Source of the DNA: Geomobilibacter sp964432205
Lineage (GTDB): Bacteria > Desulfobacterota > Desulfuromonadia > Geobacterales > DSM-12255
NCBI GenBank assembly: GCA_964432205.1
Contig: CAYSMK010000018.1
Coordinates: 1 to 64,000, forward strand
Length of the DNA: 64,000 nt
Direction of reading: 5' to 3'
Positions 52,101 to 61,389 of this stretch are shown in pieces. A model generated the notes under the pieces. It had not been told where the DNA came from, did no database searches, and worked only from the letters and a program-made list of their open reading frames with translations. A program made the position numbers and the translations under genes. The first letter of the stretch is position 1, and each line of letters opens with the position of its first letter.

Positions 52101-53947
52101 CTCTTTTTACCGCCTGAGCCATTTGGGCCGAGTTGCGGCGTGGGGAACCTGCCCCCATCCCGGTAGAGCAGTAGCAGCGTCTGGGCGCCGGGCCGGCCGT
52201 CCACTTTCAGTCCCCGCGCCTTCTGGTAGTCGGCAAGGGCCTTGCGGGTTGCGTCATCGAACAGGCCGCTCGGCTCGCTGCTGAAAAAACCGGCGCCGGT
52301 CAGGAGAATCTGGAGACGGATGGCAGCAACGTCCGCCGAACCCGGCGAGAGGTCGGCGGGGATGTTCTGGTGGTTTTTCCAGAGCAGGTAGCCACGACCG
52401 GACCATTGCTTCTCCAGTTCCTTGCGGGAGAGGGGTGCCTTGCCGGGCAGCGCCGGCACGGTAATGACCCGGTCCTTGGCGATGCCGGTCACGGTGAGAT
52501 AGCGGATACCGCTCCCCGGAACCTTCACCTCCAGGATGGCCGGGGTGTTCAGTCGCTGCAGCGTACCGATGGAGCCATTGAAGGGAGCCAGCGCGAGGCC
52601 GCTTTGCCGGGCCAGTTGCTCGACTGATGTCCGTTTGCCCTGCGACGTGGCGGCAGGGGCGTTCCAGAGTCGGGCCAGGGCGTTGAATGCCGGTTCCGGC
52701 CCTTCCGGCATCTTGGCCAGAAGTAACGGGAGCTCGGCTGACTTTGCGCCTGCTGCGAGGGAGGGCGACGTGCCTGGCGGCTGCATGGTCCGCGGTTGGG
52801 GCGAAGGAAGCGACGGCGGTGGCAGTGCCGGCTTTGCTGACGGCTTTAATCCCAGCGGCGGTACTGTTGCCGGAGAGGTTGCGACAGTAACTGCTGCGGG
52901 CGGAGGCGGGACGGCCTTTTTGGGTGCAGGGAGCTGCTTGTGCGCTACCGGTTGCGGTGCCGGGCCGACTGTTGTCCGCTTTGCCGGCAACAGGGGTGCC
53001 GCCGTGGCCGGCTTGCTCTGGGAGGAGCGCAATGACGGGCGGAAAACGAGGGTCATTGCCAGTACAGCCATTCCGCCGACAAGTATCCCGGTGAGGGCGG
53101 CAAACGTCCATCCCCTGGTGAACCGATAACGGCGCAGGTCCGGTCCGGTCAATTCGCCGATGGCCTGGCGGGCGATCCGGCCGCTGATGCTGCGGACCTC
53201 CTCGGTGTATGCCACCAGCAGTGCCCGGTCGCAGGCGATATTGATGATTCTGGGTGAGCCCTGGGCGTAATGGTAGATCGCCCGTAGTGCGGCCGGCGAA
53301 AAGACGACGTTTGCCGCGCCGCCGGCCACCAGTATCCGGTGGTGGATGTAGGCGGCCGTATCCTCCCGGTCCAGTGGGAGCAGATGGTAGCGGACGGTCA
53401 TCCGCTGGGCCAGTTGGCGCAGGTCCGGCCGTTCGAGCAACCGCTTGAGCTCCGGCTGGCCGGCCAGGACGATCTGGATCAGCTTGTCCGTATCGGTTTC
53501 CAGGTTGGAGATCAGACGGATCTGTTCCAGAACCTGCGGTTCCAGGTGCTGCGCCTCGTCGATGGCCAGCACCACGGTGCGTCCCTGGCGGTTTTCGTTC
53601 AGAAGAAACTGGTTGAGTGTCTCCAGGAGCTCGGCGGTCCCGAGACCTTCACTCGGTAGATCGAATTCCCGGTTGACGCTTCTGAGAAGTTCGAGGGCGG
53701 AAAGGCAGGGGTTGAAGATGAGGGCCGTGCGGTGGCTGCCGTCGTCCAACTGCTCCAGGAGGGTGCGGAGGATTGTGGTCTTGCCGGTTCCCACCTCGCC
53801 GGTCAGTTCGATGAAGCCTGAGTGATTGTTTATCCCGTACAGGAGGTGGGCGAACGCCTCCCGATGGTGCTTGCTGAGGAAGAGGAAGCGCGGATTGGGG
53901 GTGACGCTGAACGGCTTCTCCTGGAACCCGTAGAATTCGCAGTACAT
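52097..53947 (-). CDS. gspA: GspA/ExeA-like AAA ATPase with peptidoglycan-binding domain
   Basis: A 616-residue inner membrane protein. The cytoplasmic AAA domain (about 1-265) starts MYCEFYGFQEKPFSVTPNPRF, with Walker A GEVGTGKTT (residues 50-58) and Walker B VVLAIDEAQHL. One membrane helix follows (about 285-307), then a Pro/Ala-rich spacer, a C39-like inactive segment (about 430-520: LARLWNAPAA...VPGSGIRYLTVTG) and a peptidoglycan_binding_1 domain at the C-terminus (VAAIRLQILLTGAG, DYQKARGLKVDGRPGAQTLLLLY). It works with GspB to remodel peptidoglycan for secretin assembly. ctpA lies 15 bp upstream in the same direction. Confidence 0.92.
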   Translation of the reverse strand: MYCEFYGFQEKPFSVTPNPRFLFLSKHHREAFAHLLYGINNHSGFIELTGEVGTGKTTILRTLLEQLDDGSHRTALIFNPCLSALELLRSVNREFDLPSEGLGTAELLETLNQFLLNENRQGRTVVLAIDEAQHLEPQVLEQIRLISNLETDTDKLIQIVLAGQPELKRLLERPDLRQLAQRMTVRYHLLPLDREDTAAYIHHRILVAGGAANVVFSPAALRAIYHYAQGSPRIINIACDRALLVAYTEEVRSISGRIARQAIGELTGPDLRRYRFTRGWTFAALTGILVGGMAVLAMTLVFRPSLRSSQSKPATAAPLLPAKRTTVGPAPQPVAHKQLPAPKKAVPPPPAAVTVATSPATVPPLGLKPSAKPALPPPSLPSPQPRTMQPPGTSPSLAAGAKSAELPLLLAKMPEGPEPAFNALARLWNAPAATSQGKRTSVEQLARQSGLALAPFNGSIGTLQRLNTPAILEVKVPGSGIRYLTVTGIAKDRVITVPALPGKAPLSRKELEKQWSGRGYLLWKNHQNIPADLSPGSADVAAIRLQILLTGAGFFSSEPSGLFDDATRKALADYQKARGLKVDGRPGAQTLLLLYRDGGRFPTPQLGPNGSGGKKR

Positions 53948-53962
53948 GGGCAGGCCCGGAGG

Positions 53963-55309
53963 CTATTTGCCGCCGCCGGTGCCGGTGGCGGGCTTGCTGG
54001 CAAGACCTGCAAAAATGTTGAGCCCCTTCAGCGTTTCCAGCGCCCTGGAGAGTTGGAAGTCGTTGGCCAGATCCCCTTCCGCGGCAATGGGCGGTGCGGT
54101 GCGGTGCGGTGACTTCACCGCGGCGGGCACGGACGAGCGGTTGCCGAAGGTGGCAGCGTGGGGCGAGGGGGCGGAACCGCCCTTGTTCGCCACGTCGCTC
54201 TGGGCAACGATGATGTCCGGCCTGATCCCTTTGGCCTGGATGGAGCGGCCGGAAGGGGTGTAGTAGCGGGCAGTGGTCAGCTTGAGGCCGTAGCCGTCCC
54301 GCAGGGTGATGACCGATTGGACCGATCCCTTGCCATAGCTCTGGGTTCCCATGATGATGGCCCGCTTCTGGTCCTGCAGCGCCCCGGCTATGATTTCCGA
54401 GGCACTGGCACTTGCCCCGTTGATGAGGACGACAATGGGGTAATGCGGCTCCTTGGGTCCGATATGGGCGTAGTAGTTCCGCTGGGCGCCGGGGGTCCGG
54501 CCACGCATGGAAACGATGGTGCCGTCCGAGGTTCCTTCGCCGATGAACGGGTCCACCACCTGGGTGGCCGTATCCACGAGGCCGCCGGGGTTGTTGCGCA
54601 GATCGAGGACCAGCCCTTTCAGGGTGCCGTTGTTTTCCTGGCGCAGCCGTTGGAGCGTGTCTTGGAAATCTTGGCCGGTCCGCTCCTGGAACTGGATGAT
54701 GCGGATATAGCCATAACCGGGCTCCAGGGTGCGAGCCTTGAGGCTCCTGGTGTTGATGATGTCGCGGATGAGGTGAAAGACGAGCGGACTCTTCTGGCCC
54801 TCACGGAGGATGGTCAGGGTGACCTTGGTTCCCTTGGGTCCGCGCATCAGGCTGACCGCCTGGGTGATGGTCATCCCTTTGGTCAGCTTGTCGCCGATCT
54901 TCCAGATGTAGTCATTGGCCTTGATCCCGGCACGAAAGGCGGGAGTGTCTTCTATCGGTGAGATGACCGTCAGTTTCTCGTCCTTGATGTTGATCTCAAT
55001 GCCGAGTCCGCCGAACGAGCCGGACATGGATATCCGCATCTCCTTGTACGGTTCCGGGGTCATAAAGGCGCTGTGGGGATCGAGGGTGGCGAGCATCCCC
55101 TCAACGGCTCCGGTGAGAAGTTTCTTGGTATCCACCTCTTCAACGTAGCTTTTTTTGACAATCGCGATAACATCTTTCAGGAGCTTCAGTTGGCTCTGCT
55201 CCTGGACTGCGGGTTTCTGCCGGTGCTGGCGCAGTGTCAGACCTATAACTGCGGCGCTCACAACGGCTATGCCGGCGCAGATGATCAGCCACTTGGTAGT
55301 GCGTGACAT
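53963..55309 (-). CDS. S41-family C-terminal processing peptidase
   Basis: A 448-residue periplasmic protease with an N-terminal anchor or signal (about 7-27). PDZ domain at about 95-180 (GGLGIEINIKDEKLTVISPIEDTPAFRAGIKAND), then the S41 catalytic core: nucleophile Ser302 in INGASASASEI and Lys327 in GTQSYGKGSV. The C-terminal 85 residues (after PDIIVAQSD) are low complexity and contain a pentanucleotide repeat. It may trim secreted or envelope proteins; being just upstream of gspAB suggests an envelope task, but this is inference. Confidence 0.92.
   Translation of the reverse strand: MSRTTKWLIICAGIAVVSAAVIGLTLRQHRQKPAVQEQSQLKLLKDVIAIVKKSYVEEVDTKKLLTGAVEGMLATLDPHSAFMTPEPYKEMRISMSGSFGGLGIEINIKDEKLTVISPIEDTPAFRAGIKANDYIWKIGDKLTKGMTITQAVSLMRGPKGTKVTLTILREGQKSPLVFHLIRDIINTRSLKARTLEPGYGYIRIIQFQERTGQDFQDTLQRLRQENNGTLKGLVLDLRNNPGGLVDTATQVVDPFIGEGTSDGTIVSMRGRTPGAQRNYYAHIGPKEPHYPIVVLINGASASASEIIAGALQDQKRAIIMGTQSYGKGSVQSVITLRDGYGLKLTTARYYTPSGRSIQAKGIRPDIIVAQSDVANKGGSAPSPHAATFGNRSSVPAAVKSPHRTAPPIAAEGDLANDFQLSRALETLKGLNIFAGLASKPATGTGGGK
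54091..54110. repeat. Pentanucleotide tandem repeat inside the ctpA-like gene
   Basis: GCGGT is repeated four times (54091-54110). It encodes part of the variable tail (HRTAPP). A unit of five, not a multiple of three, would shift the frame if copy number changed, but only about 30 non-conserved residues would be affected. Confidence 0.7.
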
Positions 55310-55542
55310 GGTGGGGCTCCATACGTGACGTTACGGACTGCAGGCGGGAAAAGGCGCGCTGCTCCTGTTACTTATACGGGGTTGCAGCGGGATAAGTCAA
55401 CTCCCTTTGTCGTGCCGCGATTGAGGGGAGTGGTGCTGGGAAGGGCACTGCAAAGCGGTTAAATGTGAAAATAACAATAAAGAAAAGCCGGGTATCGACG
55501 ATATAACAATTCATCTGGATGACATGAAGCAAGGAGTTGGGT

Positions 55543-55761
55543 ATGAGTACCTGCAAGGTTTACATCCTCGATGACTTCCGCAGAGCAAAGAAGGCCGAGT
55601 TACGGGATATGAAAGCGATTATCGAGGAGCATCTTGCCGAAGCCGGATTGTACATGCACGATGCCTTGGAACTCAGGGACTGTCTGGACGGGAACTACAA
55701 GTACCAACCTGTTGATGCTGGCCGGGAATGGGACAAGAGGCGGGATGGCGACGAACATTGA
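55543..55761 (+). CDS. Small hypothetical protein
   Basis: A 72-residue acidic protein (MSTCKVYILDDFRRAKKAEL, then a long helix ELRDMKAIIEEHLAEAGLYMHDALELRDCL). ATG 55543 has AAGGAG 6 nt upstream. It looks like one or two helices with no domain I can name. It lies 40 bp before a PilZ gene in the same direction and might be its partner. The gap 55310-55542 is otherwise empty of genes. Confidence 0.6.
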   Translation: MSTCKVYILDDFRRAKKAELRDMKAIIEEHLAEAGLYMHDALELRDCLDGNYKYQPVDAGREWDKRRDGDEH

Positions 55762-55801
55762 GTGATGCTGGTGGAATGGACTGTCACGAAAAGGGGGCCG
55801 T

Positions 55802-56218
55802 ATGGATCAGGTTGAAGTCAGGGCGGTTGGCGGTGCCGAACGGCGGAAATATCGCCGCATTGAATTCCAGGCCCCGGCCTTCATCGAGCACAATAACCGG
55901 ACAACATTCGGAGAGATCAGGAACGTGAGCAATCTGGGAGCGTTCCTCAAGACCGACGGCAAGTTTGCTGTTAACGATTCGGTGCAGCTCTCCATCTACT
56001 TTCTGGAAGGATCGGCCACCCTTTCCGTTACGATTCCCGGGACCGTTGCCAGGCTCACCGATGGCGGTGTCGGACTGTTTTCTCCCCACCTGGATGTGTA
56101 CAAACTTCTCCACCTGGAGCACCTGCTCGCCTTCCACAAGGGGAATCCGCAACGGCTGACCGACGAGTTTTACGAGTATGTCCTGGCAGCGCAAAACGAA
56201 ACTACCCCTAACTCCTGA
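55802..56218 (+). CDS. PilZ-domain protein (paralogue of the tgt-linked PilZ)
   Basis: A 138-residue protein that is almost entirely a PilZ domain: ERRKYRRIEFQAPAFIE has the RxxxR c-di-GMP motif, NVSNLGAFLKT the D/NxSxxG motif. The C-terminal part, HLDVYKLLHLEHLLAFHKGNPQRLTDEFYEYV, closely matches that of the protein at 40172-40675, so these two form a subfamily with a shared helical tail. It should bind c-di-GMP. A good start at ATG 55802. The neighbours (DUF4388 and Roadblock genes) suggest a surface or motility signalling role. Confidence 0.88.
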   Translation: MDQVEVRAVGGAERRKYRRIEFQAPAFIEHNNRTTFGEIRNVSNLGAFLKTDGKFAVNDSVQLSIYFLEGSATLSVTIPGTVARLTDGGVGLFSPHLDVYKLLHLEHLLAFHKGNPQRLTDEFYEYVLAAQNETTPNS

Positions 56219-56357
56219 TTGCGGCTAGCTGTTTGCTGGACGCATCGAGCGGTTCGTTTGGAAGCAGTGTCTAAGGCTTTAGCTGAGGGGGACAGGGGAT
56301 GTTCCTCTTTTTTTTAAGACATCTGCGCGGAAAGGTTGCACTTCGGTGGAGGATAGA

Positions 56358-57080
56358 ATGGCAGCGGACACAGTGAACGATTCCCGGGTTGTGGGCTTCA
56401 AGGGGGCGGTGACAGGGCTCTCGCTGTCGGATGTTATCCAACTGAAGGCGCACAATCTGTTCAGTGGCTGCATTCTAGTCGAATATGGGTCGCGTCGTGG
56501 AGAGATCTATTTCCGGGATGGCGAGGTGGTTCATGTCCAGCAGGGTGACCGGGAGGGGGAAGAGGCGTTTTACTCCATAATGAGTTGGCCCGGCGGACGG
56601 TTTGATTTTCAAGACGGCGTCATGCCGAGCAAACGTTCCATTGAGGTCAGGCTGACCCACCTGCTCCTTGAGGCACACCGTCTCATAGACGAACAGCGCC
56701 ATGGCGAAACGGCCGGGACTGAAGAACCGGTCAGCCCGCCCAGGGCGCGGACGACCGCCAACGCCGTCTGCGCCAGACTGATGCAGATCTCCGGAGTTTC
56801 CCATGCCGTTATGTTCGGACCGGATGGGACCCCTATTGAGGACAGCAGCAGCGAGGCGACCACCCTGGCCGAAGATGGCGGATTCCTCGTGAAGACCGGG
56901 AGCCGGCTGGGAGAGCTGTTTGGTGTTGGCGACCTGAAGTCCGTTGCCCGCCAGGACAGCAGCAAGCAGCAGCTCCTTTTCGAAGCAAAGAACGTGTATC
57001 TGGCGCTCGCGGTCACTGGTGAAACTCAGCTTTCGCAGGTTGAGGCCGAAATTCGAAAGGCCTTTGCCGCCAAGCGCTAG
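56358..57080 (+). CDS. DUF4388 plus Roadblock-like protein
   Basis: A 240-residue cytoplasmic protein. ATG 56358 with GGAGG about 5 nt upstream is preferred over GTG 56346. The N-terminal DUF4388 (PATAN-like) domain covers about 12-105: FKGAVTGLSLSDVIQLKAHNLFSGCILVEYGSRRGEIYFRDGEVVHVQQGDREGEEAFYSI in order. After a linker comes a Roadblock/LC7-like domain (about 140-238, VCARLMQISGVSHAVMFGPDGTPIED). Such proteins occur with MglA-type small GTPases and in polarity or gene regulation systems. The next gene, 9 bp on, is another Roadblock-like protein. Confidence 0.82.
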   Translation: MAADTVNDSRVVGFKGAVTGLSLSDVIQLKAHNLFSGCILVEYGSRRGEIYFRDGEVVHVQQGDREGEEAFYSIMSWPGGRFDFQDGVMPSKRSIEVRLTHLLLEAHRLIDEQRHGETAGTEEPVSPPRARTTANAVCARLMQISGVSHAVMFGPDGTPIEDSSSEATTLAEDGGFLVKTGSRLGELFGVGDLKSVARQDSSKQQLLFEAKNVYLALAVTGETQLSQVEAEIRKAFAAKR

Positions 57081-57089
57081 GAGTAGAGG

Positions 57090-57779
57090 ATGGAGCAGGT
57101 CCTACAGCAGATCAATACACTTCCGGGGGTTGTCGGGTCTTTCGTGATCCTCGCCGACGGCCGGGTTGCGGCCGCTGTGTTCCCCCCCCTTTTCGACCCG
57201 CCGATCATTGAGGAGGCAGCCGGTTCTCTGGCAGCGATCCGAGAGCGTTTGCAGCTGGGAGAGTCTCTGGATCTCCTGGATCTCAGGTACGCCAACGGCC
57301 GCATCCTGGTGAAGACCCTTGCCGGCGGACTGCTTCTGCTGCTCTGCACCAAGGAGGTCAATCTCCAGGTGCTGGCCATCTCCCTGAATGTGGGGATGAA
57401 AAAACTGGAAAAACTGCTGCTTGCCGGGGAGACTGTCGCAGCTTCGCCACCGGAGTTACCGGAGTTACCGGAGGCAGCATCCGGTACCCTCACGCTGACT
57501 GCCGGACACCTCATTCCGGCAGAGGCGGACAAAGGGTTCGACCAGTTGGGGATGGTCGCCATGAATCAGGCAACGGCCCATCGGGTCAGCTCGTTCTTCG
57601 GGTCGGGGAGCTTTAAGAAGGTGACGCTGATCAACGAAGCGAACGGGAAAACCGGCACCTTTCCGGTTATGGTCGTCAATGACGACGAAAACCGCTATGA
57701 CGGCATGGCCATCCTTTGCCGTGCTATCGAGAAGAAGCTCGATGCCAAGGCGGGAGAGCCCCTTCGGGTAGAGATTTGA
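57090..57779 (+). CDS. Roadblock/LC7-like protein
   Basis: A 229-residue cytoplasmic protein. Residues about 1-110 look like a Roadblock/LC7 fold (MEQVLQQINTLPGVVGSFVILADGRVAAAVFPP, then ILVKTLAGGLLLLLCTKEVNLQVLAISLN). After a Pro/Glu linker (ELPELPEAA, read from a short CGGAGTTAC repeat) the C-terminal 90 residues form a second unassigned domain. It follows the DUF4388 gene by 9 bp, with a GGAG site, and probably interacts with it. No MglA-like GTPase gene is in view. Confidence 0.65.
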   Translation: MEQVLQQINTLPGVVGSFVILADGRVAAAVFPPLFDPPIIEEAAGSLAAIRERLQLGESLDLLDLRYANGRILVKTLAGGLLLLLCTKEVNLQVLAISLNVGMKKLEKLLLAGETVAASPPELPELPEAASGTLTLTAGHLIPAEADKGFDQLGMVAMNQATAHRVSSFFGSGSFKKVTLINEANGKTGTFPVMVVNDDENRYDGMAILCRAIEKKLDAKAGEPLRVEI

Positions 57780-57792
57780 CGTATCCCTGACG

Positions 57793-58833
57793 CTATGCCG
57801 CTGTGGTTGAAAGCCCCTTTTGCTCAAGGAACGACAGGAGTTCCCGGCGCGCTGCTCCGAAGTCTTCCAGGGACAACCGGAGGTCTTCCACCCATGGTCG
57901 TTCTCTGTAGTAGAGGCGATCATAGTAGTGGGTCATGAGCCCTTCCGTCAGTTGTCCCAGTTCCCACCGCTCCAGGTAGCCGGCCAGTTCGGCGTACTGG
58001 TCCCCCCCCAGTTTTTTCCTGATCCTCATCAGGGCGTCGGCCATCAGCTCCCGGTATTCGACTTTCCCATATTCTTCCAGGAGCCTCTGGACCCGGGTTT
58101 CCCGCGACGCCTCGCTCCAGACCTTGATGCTCCCCCGCATGACTTCGTACAGGTTTCCCGGCAGGAACAGCTTGCCGATGCGACGGCTCTCCCCTTCGAT
58201 GAAGATCGGCCTGCCGGCCGGACATCGTCGGAAGGCGTCCCAGAGGAGGGTCTCGAAATGTTTCTGGGACAACTCCTGGGATAGTCCCAGCGAGCCGAAG
58301 GCCGACCCCCGGTGACAGGCGAGCCCTTCCAGGTCGATGGTCGTCGCGCCATACGCCTGCAGATGAGTGAGAAAGGTGGTTTTGCCGATGCCGGTCAACC
58401 CGTGCAGGACGACCAGGGGGCCGGGGGGGACGAAGTTTTCGAAGGTGGCGCCGACAATGTTACGGAACGCCTTGTAGCCGCCGACCAACTGCTGCACCGG
58501 AAACCCGGTCAGGTCGAGGACTGCGGCAACGGTCCTGCTCCGTAACCCGCCGCGCCAGCAGTAGACGATGATGGGGCGGCCGGCGGCAGCCCGGTCGATT
58601 TCCGCCACCATGACGGGCAGTCGGCTGGCGGTCAGTTCCAGGCCGCGACGGCGGGCTACCCGGGGACCAACCTGCTTGTAAATAGTGCCGATCTCAACCC
58701 GTTCCTCATTGGTGAGAAGCGGCACGTTGATGGCACCGGGAATATGGTCCTCGTCATACTCCAGCGGGGTGCGGACATCGACGAACAGACGGGTGTCCAT
58801 GCTGGACTGATCGAATTGCACGGTTTGAGGCAT
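57793..58833 (-). CDS. mnmH: tRNA 2-selenouridine synthase
   Basis: A 346-residue MnmH/SelU. An N-terminal rhodanese domain (about 8-130) carries catalytic Cys92 in IVYCWRGGLRSR; a P-loop domain follows (GLTGIGKTT, about 145-153). The enzyme replaces sulphur with selenium at the wobble uridine of tRNAs for Lys, Glu and Gln, using selenophosphate. ATG 58831-58833 with AAAGGAG upstream is used; the longer frame lacks a site. It implies SelD elsewhere in the genome. Confidence 0.94.
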   Translation of the reverse strand: MPQTVQFDQSSMDTRLFVDVRTPLEYDEDHIPGAINVPLLTNEERVEIGTIYKQVGPRVARRRGLELTASRLPVMVAEIDRAAAGRPIIVYCWRGGLRSRTVAAVLDLTGFPVQQLVGGYKAFRNIVGATFENFVPPGPLVVLHGLTGIGKTTFLTHLQAYGATTIDLEGLACHRGSAFGSLGLSQELSQKHFETLLWDAFRRCPAGRPIFIEGESRRIGKLFLPGNLYEVMRGSIKVWSEASRETRVQRLLEEYGKVEYRELMADALMRIRKKLGGDQYAELAGYLERWELGQLTEGLMTHYYDRLYYRERPWVEDLRLSLEDFGAARRELLSFLEQKGLSTTAA

Positions 58834-58977
58834 GGAATGCTCCTTTGGCCGGATTATAGTCACCGGTGAGGTGGAATGCAAGGAGAGCCGCTCCTGTAGT
58901 TGACAGTGGCCTGGTAATCGGGCATAGTAAACCATTCGTGCCAACTGTTTTCCCGACGAAAGGCGCTTGCGAGGTTA

Positions 58978-61389
58978 GTGTACAAGCACATGTCCACCCC
59001 GGGTGGTGAAAAGGATACTGCCGGCGGCGGCTCGCTGGCGAAACTCTGGGGACAACTCCAGGACTCCCTGACCAGGCGGCTGGCAAACGACAAGTATGCC
59101 AAGCGGGATCGTCTCATTCTTCTTTTGGCAACCATCTCGGTTGTTACCTTTCTCATTCTCCCTGACCAGCACTTCCTTGCCGTTACCTACAAGGCCGGCG
59201 AGATCGCCATCGCCGACATCCGCTCTCCTGCCGATTTTCTCATTGAAGACGACCCCCTGACCGACAAGAAACGGGCTGACGCGGAAGCGGTCGCACCGGT
59301 GGTGTATGATCTGCAGCCGACGATGGGACAGGATATTGCCGAACGGTTGACCCAGGGAATGGCCCAGTTGGTCGACATGAAGAGGTCGGAAGATGGGGTT
59401 GATCGCGAGACCATTCGGGCGACGCTTTCCAAAACGCTGGGAACGGACCTGAATAGTGCGGAACTGAGCGCTCTCGCCAGGATCAGGTCCGAACGGCTCT
59501 TCATCGCCGAAGTGCGAAGACTGCTGGCACGCATCTACAGCAGGCATGTGGTAGCCGACCACCGTTCGTTCGCTGCCGACCGCCTGCGTGGGGTCGTTCT
59601 TCTCGATCCAGCATCAGGCCAGGTCGTTGGCGACGGCGCATCCTTCAATGTCATCGATCTCCCCGAGGTCCGCGCACTCCTGGCCAACAGCACCCTCCTG
59701 TCGGTTGGGGATTCGCTGGACAGCGAGCTTCTCAAGCAACTCTTGGGGCGGTTGGTTCGCCCGAATCTCATCTACAACCGGACCGCCTCCGAGGAAAAAC
59801 GGAAGGTGGCTCGGGCCGCTGTCAATCCGGTGCTCCTCCAGGTGAAGAGAGGCGAGATGATCGTCCGGGTGGGGGAGCGAATATCGCCTGAACAGTCGTT
59901 CAAGCTGCAGAAGATATTTTCCGAACGGCCGCACCGTAACCGGATGCTGATGGGGGCCGGCACCCTCGGCCTGGCCATGATCCTCTTCTATTTCCCGTTT
60001 CGCTTTGCCCGCAAGAACATCAGGAAGTTCAATCCCTCAACCAAGGATCTTCTCTTCCTCTCGCTGGTGACGGTGGTCAATTTTCTGGTCATCAAGCTGG
60101 CCTACGTGATTTCCAGCGTCATGGGGGGGGCGTTTCCTGCGATCGAAACCGCCTCCTACGCCTATCTGCTTCCGTTTGCCGCCGGTGCCATCCTGGTCAG
60201 GATTGTACTCAACTCGGAAGTCGCCCTGGTATACTGCGCCATCTGCGCGCCTCTCTATGGGATCATGTTCAACAGCAGTCTGCCGGTGGTGATCTACTCG
60301 CTCCTGGGGGGGATTGTCGGCGCCCATGGGGTGCGCCATTGCAAGGATCGGAGCACCATCTACAAGGCAGGGCTGAAGGTGAGCGTGGCCAACGTGGCGG
60401 TGGCCCTTTCCTTCCAGTTGGGGGGCGATACCCTATTCTCGCTCCAGACCGTGTACTGCGTGCTCTTTGCCTTTGCCGGCGGGATCGTCAATGCCGTCTT
60501 CGTTTCCGGCACCATCCCGCTCATCGAGTCGCTCTTCCTCTACACGACCGACATCAAGCTCCTGGAACTGGCCAACCTGAATTCGTCCCTCTTGCGGGAT
60601 CTCATGGTGCGGGCACCCGGCACCTATCACCACAGCGTCCTGGTCGGCACCCTGGTCGAGGCCGCGGCCGAGGCGATCAACGCCAATCCGCTCCTGGCGC
60701 GGGTAGCTGCCTATTATCACGATATCGGCAAGGTCAGTAAACCCCAGTACTTCATCGAGAACATCGGCGGCGGCGAGAACCGGCACGACAAACTCTCACC
60801 AAGCATGAGCGCACTGATCCTCATCTCCCACGTGAAGGAGGGGGTTGAACTGGCCCGTCAGCACCGCCTGGGGCAACCGATCATCGACATGATCCGCCAG
60901 TCGCATGGCTCTGCCCTCATCAGTTTCTTCTACCAGAAGGCCAAAGGGCAGGCCGGGCCGGACCAGCCGGTGGACGAGCGGGACTTTCGCTATCCGGGTC
61001 CCAAGCCCCAGACCCGTGAAGCCGGTCTGGTGCTCCTGGCCGACTGCGTTGAGGCCGCCTCCCGCACCCTCGCCGATCCGACGCCGGCCCGCATCCAGGG
61101 GATGGTGCAGAAGATCATCAGCAACATATTCACCGACGGTCAACTGGACGAATGCGAACTGACCCTGAAGAACCTGCACGAGATCGCCAAGAGTTTCATC
61201 CAGATCCTGACCGGGATACATCATCACCGGATCGATTATCCCGAACCGGCGTTCAAGGAAAAAGTGGGAGGAGGTAAGAAACAGGGTGACAGTCACGGTA
61301 ACGAACCGCCAAATGCGGTGGCCGACCCCGACGAAAGAACTGAAAAGGGTGGCACAGAGGATATTAAGCGCCTTGGCATGTCCCGCTAG
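58978..61389 (+). CDS. 7TM-HD family phosphohydrolase (PgpH-like)
   Basis: An 803-residue membrane protein. TM1 at about 43-62, an extracytoplasmic 7TMR-HDED domain (about 75-310), a block of seven helices (about 318-500), then a cytoplasmic HD domain (about 530-730) with the metal ligands in APGTYHHSVLVG, YYHDIGKVSKPQYF and ILISHVKEG. PgpH-type proteins hydrolyse cyclic di-AMP; the activity is inferred. Start GTG 58978 (GAGG close upstream) or ATG 58990 are both possible. The ybeY gene begins inside its 3' end with a 104-bp overlap, and this order (pgpH-ybeY-dgkA) is conserved widely. Confidence 0.92.
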   Translation: MYKHMSTPGGEKDTAGGGSLAKLWGQLQDSLTRRLANDKYAKRDRLILLLATISVVTFLILPDQHFLAVTYKAGEIAIADIRSPADFLIEDDPLTDKKRADAEAVAPVVYDLQPTMGQDIAERLTQGMAQLVDMKRSEDGVDRETIRATLSKTLGTDLNSAELSALARIRSERLFIAEVRRLLARIYSRHVVADHRSFAADRLRGVVLLDPASGQVVGDGASFNVIDLPEVRALLANSTLLSVGDSLDSELLKQLLGRLVRPNLIYNRTASEEKRKVARAAVNPVLLQVKRGEMIVRVGERISPEQSFKLQKIFSERPHRNRMLMGAGTLGLAMILFYFPFRFARKNIRKFNPSTKDLLFLSLVTVVNFLVIKLAYVISSVMGGAFPAIETASYAYLLPFAAGAILVRIVLNSEVALVYCAICAPLYGIMFNSSLPVVIYSLLGGIVGAHGVRHCKDRSTIYKAGLKVSVANVAVALSFQLGGDTLFSLQTVYCVLFAFAGGIVNAVFVSGTIPLIESLFLYTTDIKLLELANLNSSLLRDLMVRAPGTYHHSVLVGTLVEAAAEAINANPLLARVAAYYHDIGKVSKPQYFIENIGGGENRHDKLSPSMSALILISHVKEGVELARQHRLGQPIIDMIRQSHGSALISFFYQKAKGQAGPDQPVDERDFRYPGPKPQTREAGLVLLADCVEAASRTLADPTPARIQGMVQKIISNIFTDGQLDECELTLKNLHEIAKSFIQILTGIHHHRIDYPEPAFKEKVGGGKKQGDSHGNEPPNAVADPDERTEKGGTEDIKRLGMSR

